Positions 32,686 through 44,526 are shown, numbered from the stretch's first letter. The stretch is DNA of 64,000 bases from Quercus robur (GCF_932294415.1 NC_065539.1:37154001-37218000); one strand, 5' to 3'. A program made the numbers and translations. The notes: generated by a model not told the origin, from the letters alone.

Positions 32686-35600
32686 TCAATCGTCTTCTCT
32701 TTCAGGAGGGAGACCACAAGGCAAAAGCATTTTCTGCAACCAAAAAAATAAAGGCATTAGATGATCTATCAATAAGCTTTAAAAATCACTCCACCATTAT
32801 CCAATATCATTTTATTAGACAAATACCACAAAATAACCATCATTGGTCCAAAAAATTGCAGATCATCTAAAGGAAAATTAGGGCCATGTCTATAACATAT
32901 CCATCTTTTCAAATAAGCATAACGTAAATACTCAAATCATCAGCTCCAGCCTCAAGCCAAGATGATAATGGATACCAACTTCAACACAAATACATTGGGA
33001 AATACAAAATTTGTTCAGACGATTGATGAAATAGCATCTAGTAGGCAATAATGATTCAGATATAAGAGACTAGTACACAACCAAATAAAAGATATGGCTT
33101 CTCAACTAGGCCACAAATGACACTGCAAATCCAGATTTAATAGGTTATTCATATAGAAGGCATAATAATAACCAATTTCCAAAAGCAATGATGGAACTTA
33201 AGATTTTTTTTTTTGATAAATATCATCTATGATTCTATTAAGAAATATGTAAAGAGAATATAAGTAATAACCACATGATCTGCATATGAAGTTCAGAAAC
33301 AGCCAAAAAAAAGTTGCTGAAAGAGGAAAGGAACCAAACAAACAACAACAAAGACTTAATCCCAAAATTTTAGGTTGGCTATGGATCCTTAACAGATTAG
33401 TTAGGATGCCACATGTATTCTTTTCTTCTATTCTATTATATCTAAAGTCATACTCTTTATTACTTCCTTAATTGAAGCGTCTTTTTATTACTTTTGCTAA
33501 TGTGATTTTTGGCTTTCCTCTACCTTTTTTCATTCCCTCAACTTCGATTAACTCACTCTTTCTTACCCGTGCATTAGTCACCCTCCTCTTAACATGACTA
33601 AACAATCTTAAGCGGCTCTCCTTCATCTTTTCATCAATAGAGACTATCCCTATTTTAAAGGGAATTTCCTCATTTTAAATCCTATATTTCCTTGTATTTC
33701 CACTTATCCATCTTAACATTCTCATTTCAGCTACAATCACTTTATGAATATAAAAGAGAAAAGGAACCACTTGTCAAAAAGAAAAAAGGAAAAGGAAGGT
33801 AATGAATCTCAGTTTTGAAGGGAAATGGCATATATGATGCTTTGGTTAAAACATCACTATACTAGAGAGAATCATTTCCTGATCTGAAGAAGCTGATACC
33901 ACCTTCACATTCTTGCCTTGCGCTTAGTTTGATGGGTCTTGTTAACCAATTGGAAAACAGATATACCACTAACAAAGGCCACGGCTGTTGGTCTTGCAAT
34001 TAAGTTTATAGAGACAAGGAAATTTACGTCATTTAGTATTTGGTAGATGTTGGTTGTAGGACTCATATTACTGTGGCAAGAGTCACGTTTGGCTTGATAT
34101 TTGACCTTTTAACCAGGTTTATTAGTTAAGATCTATTAGTTCCTAAATTCAAGTTAAGAGGTCTAGCCTCGTTAAAACCACAAATCCATAGAAATACAAA
34201 GATTTCCCCTACCTTTTTTAACCCTTCAAAACCAACCCCCAAAACTCAAATTTAGCCATCATGAGAAATTCCTATAATGAAGTTGTACGATTCACTTTCA
34301 AGTTCAACTATGAGCCCTAGAATGCTGAAGATTTAAATCCATAGTAAATAAATATAAACTAGAGATGTTTTTTAAATGAAATAATTTAGTCCACCAAAAA
34401 TACAGAGAGAGAAAACCAAACCCCTGTGATTTCCCAGGGGAATGAACTGGTCCTTGTGTCTGGCGGATTTGTCACAGGCCTGGGATCCTCTAGTACTGGG
34501 GTCTGTTGAAGGTGGTGACAGCGGATGGGGTTCAGGCTGTGGTGATTCTTATTTGGCTTAGGAATACAGATTGAAAACGACGGCAGTAAGGAATTTTGTT
34601 TTGTTTGTGACCTATGGGATTGCTTCAAATGAACCAAAAGTTGTCTTTGATACCAAATCTAACTCAGGGCAACCAAAACAATATTTCCGGGAAAATAAGC
34701 AAGAGGAAAAATAGGGAATAAAACCTAGGAATTAACACCTAGGGTTGCTAGGAATCAGCACCAAGCTTGGCTAGAGTCGTCACCAGTCATGAAACTTAAA
34801 AAAAGTTTATTGTCTTTCTCAAAGCTGTCTTACAAAACTGAAAACTGTGCACAAATAGAGAATAACAAAATACATAAAAGAAACCCTAATTATTATGAGT
34901 AGGCTTAATAGGTCTTCAAGCCCAATTATTACCAGGCTCCATCCATAGGGGCATTGGTTGAGCAGTCTTCTACATCTTGTGTCTGCACCAACTTGCATAT
35001 AATAGCTCTGTCAATAGATCTATAGGCGACAATCCATTTAGGGGCCGTTTGATTAACATTATGTTACATTACTTTTTTTTTTTTTTTGATAGGTTCACAT
35101 TATGTTACATTACTGTAATGTAACATTATTGTGATGTTAGATTCATGTAAGCTCATCACAATAATATAATTTTACTGCGTTTATTAGGCTTCTAACATTC
35201 ACTGGATCATTACAATTTTTACTTTTAAATTTCCAAAAATATCCTTTTGACAAAACTAAACAAAATTTTATTTTTTAATTAAATGTCACAAAATAACTAA
35301 ACAAATTTCTATTTCATTTTCCTCTACCTTCTCACTACTTTCTTACTAACCAAACAACTCATCCATAGAAAAAAAAAATTTATTTTCCTTTCTCACCAAC
35401 CAAACAGCTTTAGATCCACAAAAAATAAATAAAATTAATCATTTTTCAGCCCCTTCTCAACAACCAAACAAATTACAAATAACCACAAAACATTAAAAAA
35501 TGTATGTTACACTTTCCCAACTTTCTCACCAACCAAACAGATTATACATCTACAAAAATTTTGAAAATTCTCTTCAGCCACCCATTTCAGTATTTTGGAC

Positions 35601-38600
35601 CCTGGCATCAAAAACATTCCTTTCAGTGAAGAGGAGGAGGACGACGACGAGCTCCTTTGGCAATGGTACGAACAAAATCACGACAAATCAACCATTGATT
35701 TAGAGAGCGATCTAAGAGTTCGAGCTTATGCTATGCCTATGAGAGCGTGTGTGTTTTTGTTTGAGAGAGAAAATCAGAACGGAGGAGATGGTGGTTAGCG
35801 GCGGCCATGGATTCCAACTGCAGAGAGAGAGAGAGAGAGAGAGGGGGCTAGGGTTTTGAATCTGATGAGAAAGAGAGGGGCTAGGTTATGAGATGAGAGA
35901 GGAATTAGGGTTTTAAAATATACATGGAAATTTTGTAAATACAATTTATTAATGGCTAATTTTGTCAATTCAATAAATTAATATATCCCACCCATAAGTA
36001 ATGTGAGATCACACCTATTTAAGAAGGTGATGAGATTAAGGTAATATGATATATTTTGTAATCTTACATTACCTTAATGTTAGAAAAAATCAAGTGAACC
36101 AAACACCTTGATGTCACATTACCGTAATATGCATCACGGCGAACCAAACGCCCCCTTAAGGTTATGCATGGTTATAAACCTAGGAAGCCTTTAGATCTCT
36201 TGCCCATGTCCCCACATTTTAGAATTTCTGAGTCTGTTAAGCATTTGCACAATATATTCTTGATTTGCATCACAAGATTCTTAAAGGAACTCAAGCAAGT
36301 AATTTTCAATATAAAATTCATGCTGACACTCAATGATGTTAGGTACAACTCCAAGTAGAAGAATATGTCATGATTAGGATTAGACCTAAACGGTTTCCCT
36401 CAGGGACAGTTAAGAAGTTGCAAGATTGTAGTGCTGGACCGTTCAAGGTATTGAAATAGGTTGGCTCAAATGCATATTTCATTGACCTTCCCCATGATTA
36501 TGGCATTAGCTCTACTTGAATATAGAGGATCCAGTTGCCTATAAAGGCCTAACAGTTATCCCTGATACCCCTTTTAATTAGCCTTTACCTAATCCTATTG
36601 ATGTCCCTCTCCCTACCTGTGCACCCTTAAATCTACCCTATGCACATAAAGAACATATTGATGCTATTTTAGATGAACATATTGTTTCTGATAGGGATTG
36701 AGGAGATCACCGTTTTCTAGTTCATTGACAAGGGCAACCAAATTTTGATTGTAAATGGATTACTAGAGATGAGTCATGAGCTACACCAACAATCCCAAAT
36801 TGCTTGAGTACTACTAGAGCTGTCCAGATTTACACTCGATGGGGTTGAGTTTTTCCCACCTCAGGGGAGTTGGTGCAGACACAAGATTTAGGCCTCCAAT
36901 TATACATACTTATGGGCTTTGAAAAAAAAAAGAAGACCCAACCTATGGCCTTATAGATGGAGCCTGCTAATAATTGGGCCTGAAGACCTACCAAGCCCAA
37001 TCATTTAATAATTACGGTTTCTTTTATGTATTTCGTTATTCTCTATTTAAGCACAGTTTTCAGTTTTGTAAGACGGCTTTGAGATTGATGATAAATTTTT
37101 CTTTAGTTTTACAACTGGTTCCAATTCTAGCCACGCTTGGTGCAGACTCCAAGAAACCCTAGGTGCTGACTCCTAGGTTTTATCCCCTATTTTTCCCATT
37201 GCTTGTTTTCCCAGCCATATTATTCTAGTTGTCTTGCGTCAAGAAATAATCTGGTAATCCAAAATAGCATCAATATCTTCTTTACAAGTTGGCAAAATGT
37301 TCGGTGGTGTTGGATGAGTCATAGGAGTTTTGACAAGATCATGGGGTAGGTGATAAACTGTTGAACCTTTATAAGTAACTAAATTGCCAACATTAAAGAT
37401 GGAGCTATTTTTGCAATTAGTTGGATCATCATTAAGATACACATTTGGTCCAACTTGTTTCAACACTTTGAGAGGTTTAGTACTATAGGCTTGCAGTTGC
37501 CTAACAACTCAGTAGGGAAACCATTCATGCCTAATTGTAATCATGAAATAATCCCCTACTTGGTATTTTATATGATCTAAATTAGCCTCAGTTTATAAAC
37601 ATTACCACTTGCTTGAGATTGTTTACTAACCTCATGATGCTTATATGTTTCAATTGACCCAAGTGTTCTACCATGGGGTGAAAATGGGAGAGTACCTAAA
37701 TGCCTCCTAGACTTTACTTCAAATGGACTCGTGCCTATAATGATGGAACTGTCATGTGCAAGTTGAATGGCATGGGAAATGGAATTCTTACTCTTTGCCC
37801 ACTCAAGACTACTCTAAGAGGGTTTGTTGTGAGGCGGTATCATTTGAATGCAACCAAGTTTAAGGTCTCCCTCACACTCCTCATTTGTCATTGATTTCAT
37901 CAATGTTGGATTCATAGACTACTTCTATATCATCCTCATCACTCTCTTTTGTTCATGAATGGGGAGGGCCTTAGTGGGGCATTTGGCAGCAACATGACTA
38001 AATCCTTGACATTTAAAGTGTTTTTTGTTGATAAGTAACAAAAATTCATTAATAAAAAAATGAGAATACCCAAGTACTCCGGAGGTGAACTTAGGTAGTA
38101 GTACTCAGACTCTCAAATTACAATGCTCAATTAGATCTAAAAGAGAAGAACAGGGGAGAGAGTTAAGAGCAGAACTCCAGTCCAGCAAAGAATGAAAAAG
38201 GAGGGATTTAATCTCAAGAATAGACCATTCACTTCCCTCAAAACATCTTGCATTTCGTTCTCGCCAAATGCACCACATAACACAATGTAGCACTACCCTC
38301 CAGAAGACAATATTTCTATGTTTATCAAAGTGGCCTTGACAAGCTAAGAGAAGTTCAGAGACACTCAGTGTCATAACCCATAGAAGTCCAAACAAGTTCC
38401 ACACCATGGTCCATAATTCAAAAGCTATGGGACAATGAAGAAGAAGATGATCCACTGACTCCCCATTCCTTTTGCACATGCAGCACCAATCCACAATAGT
38501 AACACCTTTGTTCCATAAGTAAACAGTAGTTGGAATCTTTCCTAAGGCAGCAGATCCATGAAAAGAAAGCTACCCTAGGGGGAATCTTTGAACACCACAC

Positions 38601-39329
38601 AAAGTTCCAAGGAAAAAGAGTGCCAGAATCTGAGGAAAGGGACAAATAATATCTACACACCTTAACATTTAAAGGGTTTGACTCGAGAATTCAAAGTGAG
38701 GGGATCACTAGCTATCCCCACAATTTTTTTTTTTGATAAGTCTATCCCCCCAATTTTATGTTCAATATAAAACAAAGGCTAACCCGTTAAAGTAGGAAAA
38801 TTTTCACTAATTCAACTGGATACAATGAAATCAAGTAGTACCTAGGTGACCTTGGGAAGTCAACTTCACTGATTAGGATAGAGTCCACAATTAATAATGG
38901 GGTTTAACTACTTTTGAAGGATAGACTCCACATCTTATGGGATTGGACATCTTATGTGATTGGACTATTTACGACCCTTTTTTTTGGGTTCAAATAGGGA
39001 TTAGATTTCATATCTTTGTAGATGGGACATGATCTTTTATTACTAGAAGCTCTATAAAAAGGCTCTAGGTGGTTTTATCTATACTTTGATGAATCGAATT
39101 TGGTTTTATTTTAATTACACTTTGATGCATGGAATTTTATATTGGAGATTTCCCAATTGCTGGGTGCTGATTCCTAAGTTTTTCTGCTTGGTGCTGATTT
39201 CAAGCAAACCCCTAAGCATTGATTCTAAGGTCTACCATTTACATTTTGTTTATTTTTCCCTTTTATCTTCCTTTTTGATATTGTTCAACATCAACTTGGT
39301 ATCAGAGCAAACCTGATCCAGTTTCCATC

Positions 39330-39373
<44 letters not shown>

Positions 39374-41501
39374 GAAAACCTAAAACAATCCAATCACATA
39401 AGATGTCCAATCCCATAAGATGTGGTGTCCGCACCACATTATCTCTCATGCACTTGACTGTACTTCCTCAAACTTCTCACAAATGCATACAAATCTAATT
39501 CATCTTCTCTTGTCTAGACATTCAAGATCATTTTCTTGTTAACTATACTCATTGTACGAGCATGTTTCTTGATTGCTTAGTTCTGTATACTACGCTGAAC
39601 CCTTTACTTCCCAATCTGTAAAGCATAGAGCCACTAACTACTTCATATCGCTCAGCACACCTAATCAGCCACACAACCTTATTATCATAGAAAAAAACTT
39701 TAAAAAGACTATGAATGGACAAAAGTTAAATTTCTTCTTGGAACCACTCAAGAGGAGATGAAAGCTATCAATTTAAACTTTATCAAGGTCCATAAAAGAT
39801 CATTTACAAGCGGAATTGTAATAAACCCTTCATTGGAGTTTTATTATAGATAACTAGGGTATGCCCATCATAGATTCTCTCAAAACTAGTGATGAATGCT
39901 GCCAATGAGCTATAGCTAAACAGGGCACTTCTCCTCTCATGCTAATGAAATGGAGGGTGAGGTCATAGATTCAAGACCCACTGGGTGCGTATGTAATTTA
40001 CGAGTAATAAAATTTACTTACAAAAAAAAAAAATAATAATAATAATAATGCAAGTCACACAAATAATATACTTGTGACATACAACCAATGACATTCACAC
40101 GCATTAAAAAATTTATCAACCAAAAAATTGATAAATAAATAAAATTAATGATATTCAATCCAAGATTTTTTTTTTTTTAATAACTGAGTTAAACCACAGT
40201 TCCATCATCTTTAAGCTCCAGCACAGGTTACAAGCTCGCACTACTGAGCTCGGCACATTCAATCCAAGATCTAATAATGACATCAAAAGGAAAACCACTC
40301 ATTATGTACCATTCTATACCCACCTCCAAACCTTTTTGGAAAAAAGATTATTCCATAACCCCTATCAAACATAAACATTGACATTGGAGCTTTCAACATA
40401 TAACCTATCCTATGCATTAGGAGACTAAGTGTGGGTGTCATGAACCCATGCCCTCACCCTCCACCTAGAACTTATAAGTGGAGGAGGTGCCAATTAAGCT
40501 ATAACTCGTTGGCAAAAGACTCAAGAAAACTTACAAATGCAAAATGGAAAAAAATGCCACACCCAAGAAAGTGTACCAAAACTAAAGCTTAAAGCACCAC
40601 TTAGAAATGGCAATAGAGATAATTCTAAAAAAACAGAAACTATCAACTAGAAAAAACAAAACATGATAACGAGTTAGACAGAACCTGCATGAAGTTGTAG
40701 CGCTCTCTCCCAATTGATTCATTCTCTGCAATAGCAAAGTATGCCAGTATGGGGTAATGCCCAACGTAGGATGCATAGCTATCGCGTTGGATGTTCACCG
40801 CCCATTCACTACACATCCAAAACATATACATACATAAAATTAAGAACAACAAATAAATGTACATTACAAATATATAAAAGGTCATATCTATTGCACAAAA
40901 ATCTCAATTTTGTGGGATCAAAGCTAAAGAGAGGTGATTGGTAGGCAACCTCACCCCCAATTTTTTTTTTTTTTAGAGAGACTGATTCCCAAACTCGAAC
41001 CCGCGTCTTTGGTGGAAGGCACTTGCCATCACCCCAATATATATATATATATATATATAGTTAGATAGATGGATAGATAGACAGAGAGAGGGAGAGAATT
41101 GGAAGGCTTACAATCTATTCAAATCAGCATGGCCTGTTCCAACATATTTAGCTTGGAGATGCTCAAGCTGGGAATTGATGTTAAACCTATCACTGGCCTG
41201 CACAGTTCAATTATCGAAGGAAAATTAAAACTTCTACCAATGATATTCAACACACAAATCAAGCTACAAAAACAACAACAACAATAAAGCCTTAGTTCAG
41301 CTATGAATCCTCAACAGATATATTAAGCTAACTCCAAATATTATCAAATAATGACACAATAAATAAATAAATATATAATCAGCCCCAAAAACTCACTTAT
41401 ATTTGTTCTTCTTTCCCCAAATTTACAAGACTATTATTAAAACACACTCTCCAAAAGGGCATTGCGGAGCAATTGCAATCGGTGAAAGTTATTACCTGCA
41501 T
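32686..41501 (-). CDS. SF3B5: Splicing factor 3B subunit 5 (SF3b10)
   Basis: A small subunit of the SF3b complex of U2 snRNP, needed for branch-point recognition in nuclear pre-mRNA splicing. Coding exons on the minus strand: 41496-41501 (only Met-Gln), 41112-41197, 40685-40808 and 32686-32733. They sum to 264 nt, giving 87 residues and a stop, with GT/AG borders throughout. The protein shows SQLEHLQAKYVGTGHADLNR, then RDSYASYVGHYPILAYFAIA and ENESIGRERYNFMQKMLLPC, and ends PPEREDD, close to known plant SF3B5 in sequence and length. A 5' UTR intron probably lies at about 41546-41988. The last intron (32734-40684, 7951 bp) is packed with transposon remnants. The terminal exon lies far from the rest and is easily missed by gene finders. 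Confidence 0.94.
33318..33734 (-). mobile_element. RTE-type LINE fragment
   Basis: The minus strand encodes the tail of an RTE-clade reverse transcriptase with stops: VAEMRMLRWISGNTRK, then MKESRLRLFSHVKRR. It is followed by a 3' segment with CCAAAATTTTAGGTTGGC and GACTTAATCCC, ending in an ACAACAACAA stretch. It is 5'-truncated, within the large SF3B5 intron. Confidence 0.8.
34640..35037 (-). repeat. LTR remnant, inverted partner of 36850-37230
   Basis: Read on the minus strand this matches 36850-37230 on the plus strand: both contain TTCTTTTATGTATTT, CAGTTTTCAGTTTTGTAAGA, GCTTGGTGC and CCTAGGTTTTAT. After its minus-strand end comes TTTGGTATCAAAG (about 34645-34657), close to an initiator-Met tRNA primer site. 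It is therefore the 5' LTR of a minus-oriented element whose leader would be 34386-34640. Confidence 0.68.
35041..36155. mobile_element. PIF/Harbinger-like non-autonomous element
   Basis: The termini GGGGCCGTTTG (left) and GGGGGCGTTTG (reverse strand, right) are inverted and flanked by TTA (35038-35040 and 36156-36158), the PIF/Harbinger target. Subterminal parts repeat TTACATTACxGTAATGT phrases in both orientations. The interior (about 35590-35880) has an acidic open frame and a GA tract but no transposase motif. It carries a later micro-insertion at 35074-35096 and interrupts an older gypsy remnant. Confidence 0.8.
35074..35096 (-). mobile_element. Tail-only retroposon micro-insertion in Harbinger element
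   Basis: A roughly 23-bp insert (T run, GATAGGTTC) is flanked by the 18-bp direct repeat ACATTATGTTACATTACT at 35056-35073 and 35097-35114. The long perfect duplication makes this the clearest case in the window. Confidence 0.78.
36159..36720 (+). pseudogene. Ty3/gypsy integrase C-terminal remnant (+)
   Basis: Plus-strand frame-broken sequence starts GYKPRKPLDLLPMSPHFRIS, the segment that follows the integrase core in many plant gypsy elements. It continues with VMIRIRP-like and GPFKVL-like phrases in shifting frames and ends near an ISST/EDxxAYK region. Stops and frameshifts are frequent. It lies upstream of an LTR-like segment in the same orientation. Confidence 0.75.
36850..37230 (+). repeat. 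LTR remnant (+), inverted partner of 34640-35037
   Basis: Follows the plus-strand integrase remnant, as a 3' LTR should. It shares long stretches with the inverted LTR at 34640-35037. Clear TG/CA ends were not fixed. Confidence 0.62.
37239..38010 (-). pseudogene. Gypsy integrase tail and gag zinc-knuckle remnant (-)
   Basis: The minus strand shows a zinc-knuckle phrase FKCQGFSHVAAKCP near 37960-38008, directly followed by broken integrase C-terminal sequence: HDSSIIIGTSPFEV, then VLKQVGPNVYLNDDP and NVGNLVTYKGSTVYHLPHDL. Having gag next to integrase tail means most of pol has been lost by deletion. Its orientation is opposite to the remnant at 36159. Confidence 0.65.
38019..38664 (-). mobile_element. 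5'-truncated L1 LINE with zf-RVT domain
   Basis: The minus strand encodes the zinc-binding domain that follows reverse transcriptase in plant L1 elements: CCMCKRNGESVDHLLLHCP, then FWRVVLHCVMWCIWRERNAR (open frame 38105-38494), with the upstream IPPRVAFFSWI part in another frame. Target duplication ACATTTAAAG occurs at 38009-38018 and 38665-38674. The 3' end reads TTACTTATCAACAAAAAA on the minus strand. It is nested in the minus-strand gypsy remnant, inside the SF3B5 intron. Confidence 0.88.
38727..38741 (-). mobile_element. Tail-only retroposon micro-insertion
   Basis: T run plus GATAAGT (reverse strand ACTTATC-A-run, the same tail as the LINE at 38019) is flanked by CTATCCCC-A-CAATTT (38712-38726) and CTATCCCC-C-CAATTT (38742-38756). 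Confidence 0.6.
38925..39425 (+). repeat. LTR end with primer-binding site, inverted flank
   Basis: A sequence ending TTGTTCAACA is followed closely by TTGGTATCAGAGCA (39297-39310), the initiator-Met tRNA primer-binding site used by many plant LTR elements. Upstream is a TATA-like TCTATAAAAAGGC (39050). A (CATA)n(TA)n run follows at about 39331-39373. ACATCTTATGTGATTGG near 38948 has an inverted partner near 39390. No coding internal region follows. Confidence 0.5.
39899..40032 (+). mobile_element. tRNA-derived SINE
   Basis: A box-A-like sequence GAGCTATAGCTAAACAGGGC lies near 39907, a box-B-like AGATTCAAGACCC near 39970, then a short body and an A run (40022-40032). This is the order of a pol III-transcribed SINE derived from tRNA. 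Confidence 0.6.
40957..41035 (-). mobile_element. Truncated tRNA-derived SINE
   Basis: The reverse strand reads GCAAGTGCCTTCCACC, then the box-B-like GGGTTCGAGTTTGG, then AGTCTCTCT and an A14 tail. Both flanks carry a near copy of TTGGGGTGA, a likely target duplication. Confidence 0.55.
41265..41335 (-). mobile_element. RTE LINE 3' end fragment
   Basis: ACAACAACAACAATAAAGCC and GCTATGAATCCTCAACAG match the 3' end of the RTE copies at 33318 and 10116. It lies in an SF3B5 intron. Confidence 0.45.
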
Positions 41502-42145
41502 GTTGGTGTTTGGGATGCACGGTCCAAAACTGCAATGTCTTTATCTCTGCAACAAAAAAATAATAATTCTTTTTAATTTGAGAAGAATTATAAAAACCTA
41601 GATGAGGTCTACCTAACAATAAAAAAAAAAAAAAAAAAAAGAAAGAGAGATTGACCGAAATGAGAGTAAAATAAAAAAATGATGAGAAACTAAGCACGAG
41701 TTTTCACAGGAAAGGACAGGACGTTGTTCATATATTTAACCTAAGCTCTCACTCGAGCAAAATCATAAATTCAGCTAGCAAACAAAAACAAAAACTCAGA
41801 AGAAATTTGCAGCAAAACTAACAGTAAGCTCGCAAAAGAAATCAGCATAATGTTATTTACAAGAAATCAGAACTCCTTGTCAGAGAGGAGAGCATTAATT
41901 AGGGCTCTAATCTATATGAGAGTGAGAGCGACAGAGAGGGGAGAAAGAGAGAGGCTTACAGAGGGAATAGAGAGAGAGATATTACCAGTACTAGAGCCGT
42001 AGAGCGTGAGCGAGAGAGGAAAGGGAGCAAACTGTGACCAGCAGAAAACAAGCTCTTGTATAGCCCAAATTTTTTTTTGGGGTTTCCGTGGACCCTTTTT
42101 TTTTTTGAACTACCAATGTTAGCCTTCCTATGAGCATATAAAGGG
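41502..42145 (-). promoter_or_regulatory. SF3B5 5' UTR, leader intron and promoter
   Basis: Leader exon 2 joins the start codon: the minus strand shows TTGTTGCAG then AGATAAAGACATTGC, giving an acceptor near 41546. A matching donor TACTG-GTAATATC lies near 41988. The first leader exon then spans about 41989-42060. A TATA-like TTTATATG on the minus strand lies near 42136-42143. These are predictions from splice-site shape only. Confidence 0.5.
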
Positions 42146-42194
42146 AAGGCTGTCTGTGGTTGGACTGATTTTTTGAAAACATTTTTCACATTTA

Positions 42195-42365
42195 GGGTAC
42201 GTTTCAATACCGTTTATTTTTGCTACTATTCATAGGTCCCATTATACTTTTTGATACTATTCATGGGTTCCACTGTACTATTTCAACTAACTTTTGCCTT
42301 TATTTACAATGCTTTCAGTAATAAATTTTCAATTTCAGCAAAATAAGTAGTATCCAAACATACCC
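42195..42365. mobile_element. Tourist-like MITE 1 of 2
   Basis: The ends GGGTACGTTTCAATA and, on the reverse strand, GGGTATGTTTGGATA are inverted repeats, flanked by TTA (42192-42194 and 42366-42368). It is 171 bp and non-coding. Confidence 0.7.
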
Positions 42366-42368
42366 TTA

Positions 42369-42594
42369 GTGTGCGTTTGCATAGCAGCCAATGTGCGTTT
42401 CCAGCATTTGTGTTTTTGGTTGGGTCCCACGACACTATTCATGACCCAGCTAAAAACGCAAAAACGTGCATACCAATGCATTTTTAGGTCCCACGGCACT
42501 ATTCACACATTTATAAATTATTTTGCTACAATGTTTTCAGTAATAAGTTTTCAGGTTTCAATTTTCAGCAAATAAATGATATCCAAACACACCC
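42369..42594. mobile_element. Tourist-like MITE 2 of 2
   Basis: Starts GTGTGCGTTTGCATA and ends, on the reverse strand, GGGTGTGTTTGGATA. It shares the TTA at 42366-42368 with the preceding MITE and has another TTA at 42595-42597. Both MITEs contain related TTTTCAGTAATAA and CACTATTCA phrases, so they belong to one family. Confidence 0.7.
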
Positions 42595-42774
42595 TTAATA
42601 TTGGGGTAAACTAAAAATATTGGTCAACCAAAAATTGTTTTTCAGTTGACCACAAAATAATGATACTTATAATATAAATTAGCTTACATTTTCATTTTCC
42701 GTAAACCATTTAGATATAGAATCCTCCAAAAAAAGAAAAAAACATATTGTAGGTATAGACGTATAATAACTTTT

Positions 42775-42935
42775 TTTTTAGAGAGTTTCAACCTATGACG
42801 TCCACTCCTGATAATAACTATTTATCATCAGACCGAGATACCAATCAATTTTTAGTGTAAGCAGAGATTGAACCCTAGATCTCTTATACAACCATTAGAA
42901 ACTTTACTAGTTGAATTAACTGGAACCCACAGACA
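42775..42935 (-). mobile_element. tRNA-derived SINE copy (-)
   Basis: The reverse strand reads GTTCCAGTTAATTCAACTAG (box A region), then GGGTTCAATCTCTGC (box B region), GATTGGTATCTCGGTCTGA and GGTTGAAACTCTC, and ends in A. It is the same family as 44527-44655. Confidence 0.6.
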
Positions 42936-43209
42936 TATAGTAACTTAGTGTAGTACATTAACTAAGAGGAGGACATGAAAGAGGAAATCCCAAGCCCACC
43001 TTATTTGATGTTGCTCTATTATATTTCAGTCGTGTTGGACCTTTCAGGTGACAAAACTCATAACCCACCACTTGACTCAAATTTTCGGGTTTTAAATTAC
43101 ATTGGCCCGAGGTCAACCAACACAATCATTCAAAGTTGCTCACATGCCTTCGGGTTGAATCAGTTCGATCGGGTGGATCAGGTTGTTCAAGTATGTGGAC
43201 AACCCTAGA

Positions 43210-43860
43210 TAACACTATTTGAGTCCTATTGGTTAATACATTGTTGGGTAGTGAATATGCAAGCTAAGCTCGATAACAAAAGTAAAATGCTGCTAGACAT
43301 CTAGGATTCAACTCGTTGGTAAATATTTAGGATTCAAATCTCCATTCCCTAATTGTCAAATTAAAAAAAATAAATAGTAAAATTTGACTCGAGCTCAAAC
43401 CATACATTCAAACTTGAGCTCGTAAAAAAGTCCAAAAAATTGAGTTCAGCTTGATTCAATAGTCAAACCAAGATCAAACTCGAGATCCAACACAAGTACA
43501 ATATCCAATGCTAAACTTTCAAAAAACAAATAAACAAAAACAACATACCAATCACATTAAGCTTACTACCATATCAAGCTCAAAAGTCCTTTAGTTTTAG
43601 TTTGAACAAGTGGTTTCAACTCTCAATTAATTAAGGCTTAGTAAGATATGAATTTATTTATGAAGCCCGTAAACGAGATTAAACTCAACTTGTTTTGTAG
43701 AAAGCCTTATTGTTCATAAGCATTTTTTAAAAAAAAAAATAATTAAGGAAAAAAAACTTAAACTTATCTAATTTATTAATTAGGCCTAGAACTAAAACTC
43801 AAATTTGGCTTATTTATAAATAAACAAACATGAGCAGCTTATTATCAAGCCAAGCTCAAG
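43210..43860. repeat. GAGCTCGA-rich degenerate repeat
   Basis: AT-rich sequence with recurrent AGCTC/GAGCT phrases (CTCGAGCTCAAACC, TTGAGCTCGT). This resembles the interior of the TIR-bounded element at 61492-62081 and is probably a diverged copy. No ends were found. Confidence 0.4.
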
Positions 43861-44098
43861 TTTGTATGAACAACTTGGTTTATTTATAGTCTTGTGGCAA
43901 TATAGGAAAATTGAGAATAAAGTTTTTCTCCAAACTAATTTGAAGAAATATTCTCAAACCTACTCCTTGGTGATTTATAAGATTATCCCTGTTATTGGGG
44001 AAAGTCACATCAATCTCTATTTTTATCTCCCACTCATACAAAACTTCCTACACATTTCTTCAAAGGGTTCGATAATTTTTATGGGGGGAACACACTTC

Positions 44099-44208
<110 letters not shown>

Positions 44209-44526
44209 ATAGAACAAGCCAACTCTCTCTCTCGGTATAGAACAAGCCAACCCACTTCTTTTTCCTTTCTTCATTTTTTTCTTTGTTCCTTTAATCCTTC
44301 TCTTAGACATGAAAAAACACCAAAAAAAATATCTATTCATTTAAGAAAAGATTCAAGACTACGGGGTTATAAGGTATTTTTATTTTGATTATTACTTTGT
44401 CTTTTGGATTTCTCTTCTTTTCTAACTGGTCACTACCTTGACTATCAGAGCCTCCTTGGCTAACCCCCTGATTAGTCATGAAGGAATTGAGTTTTCTCCT
44501 TAGTGTTTGTTAGGTTTGCAAGAATT

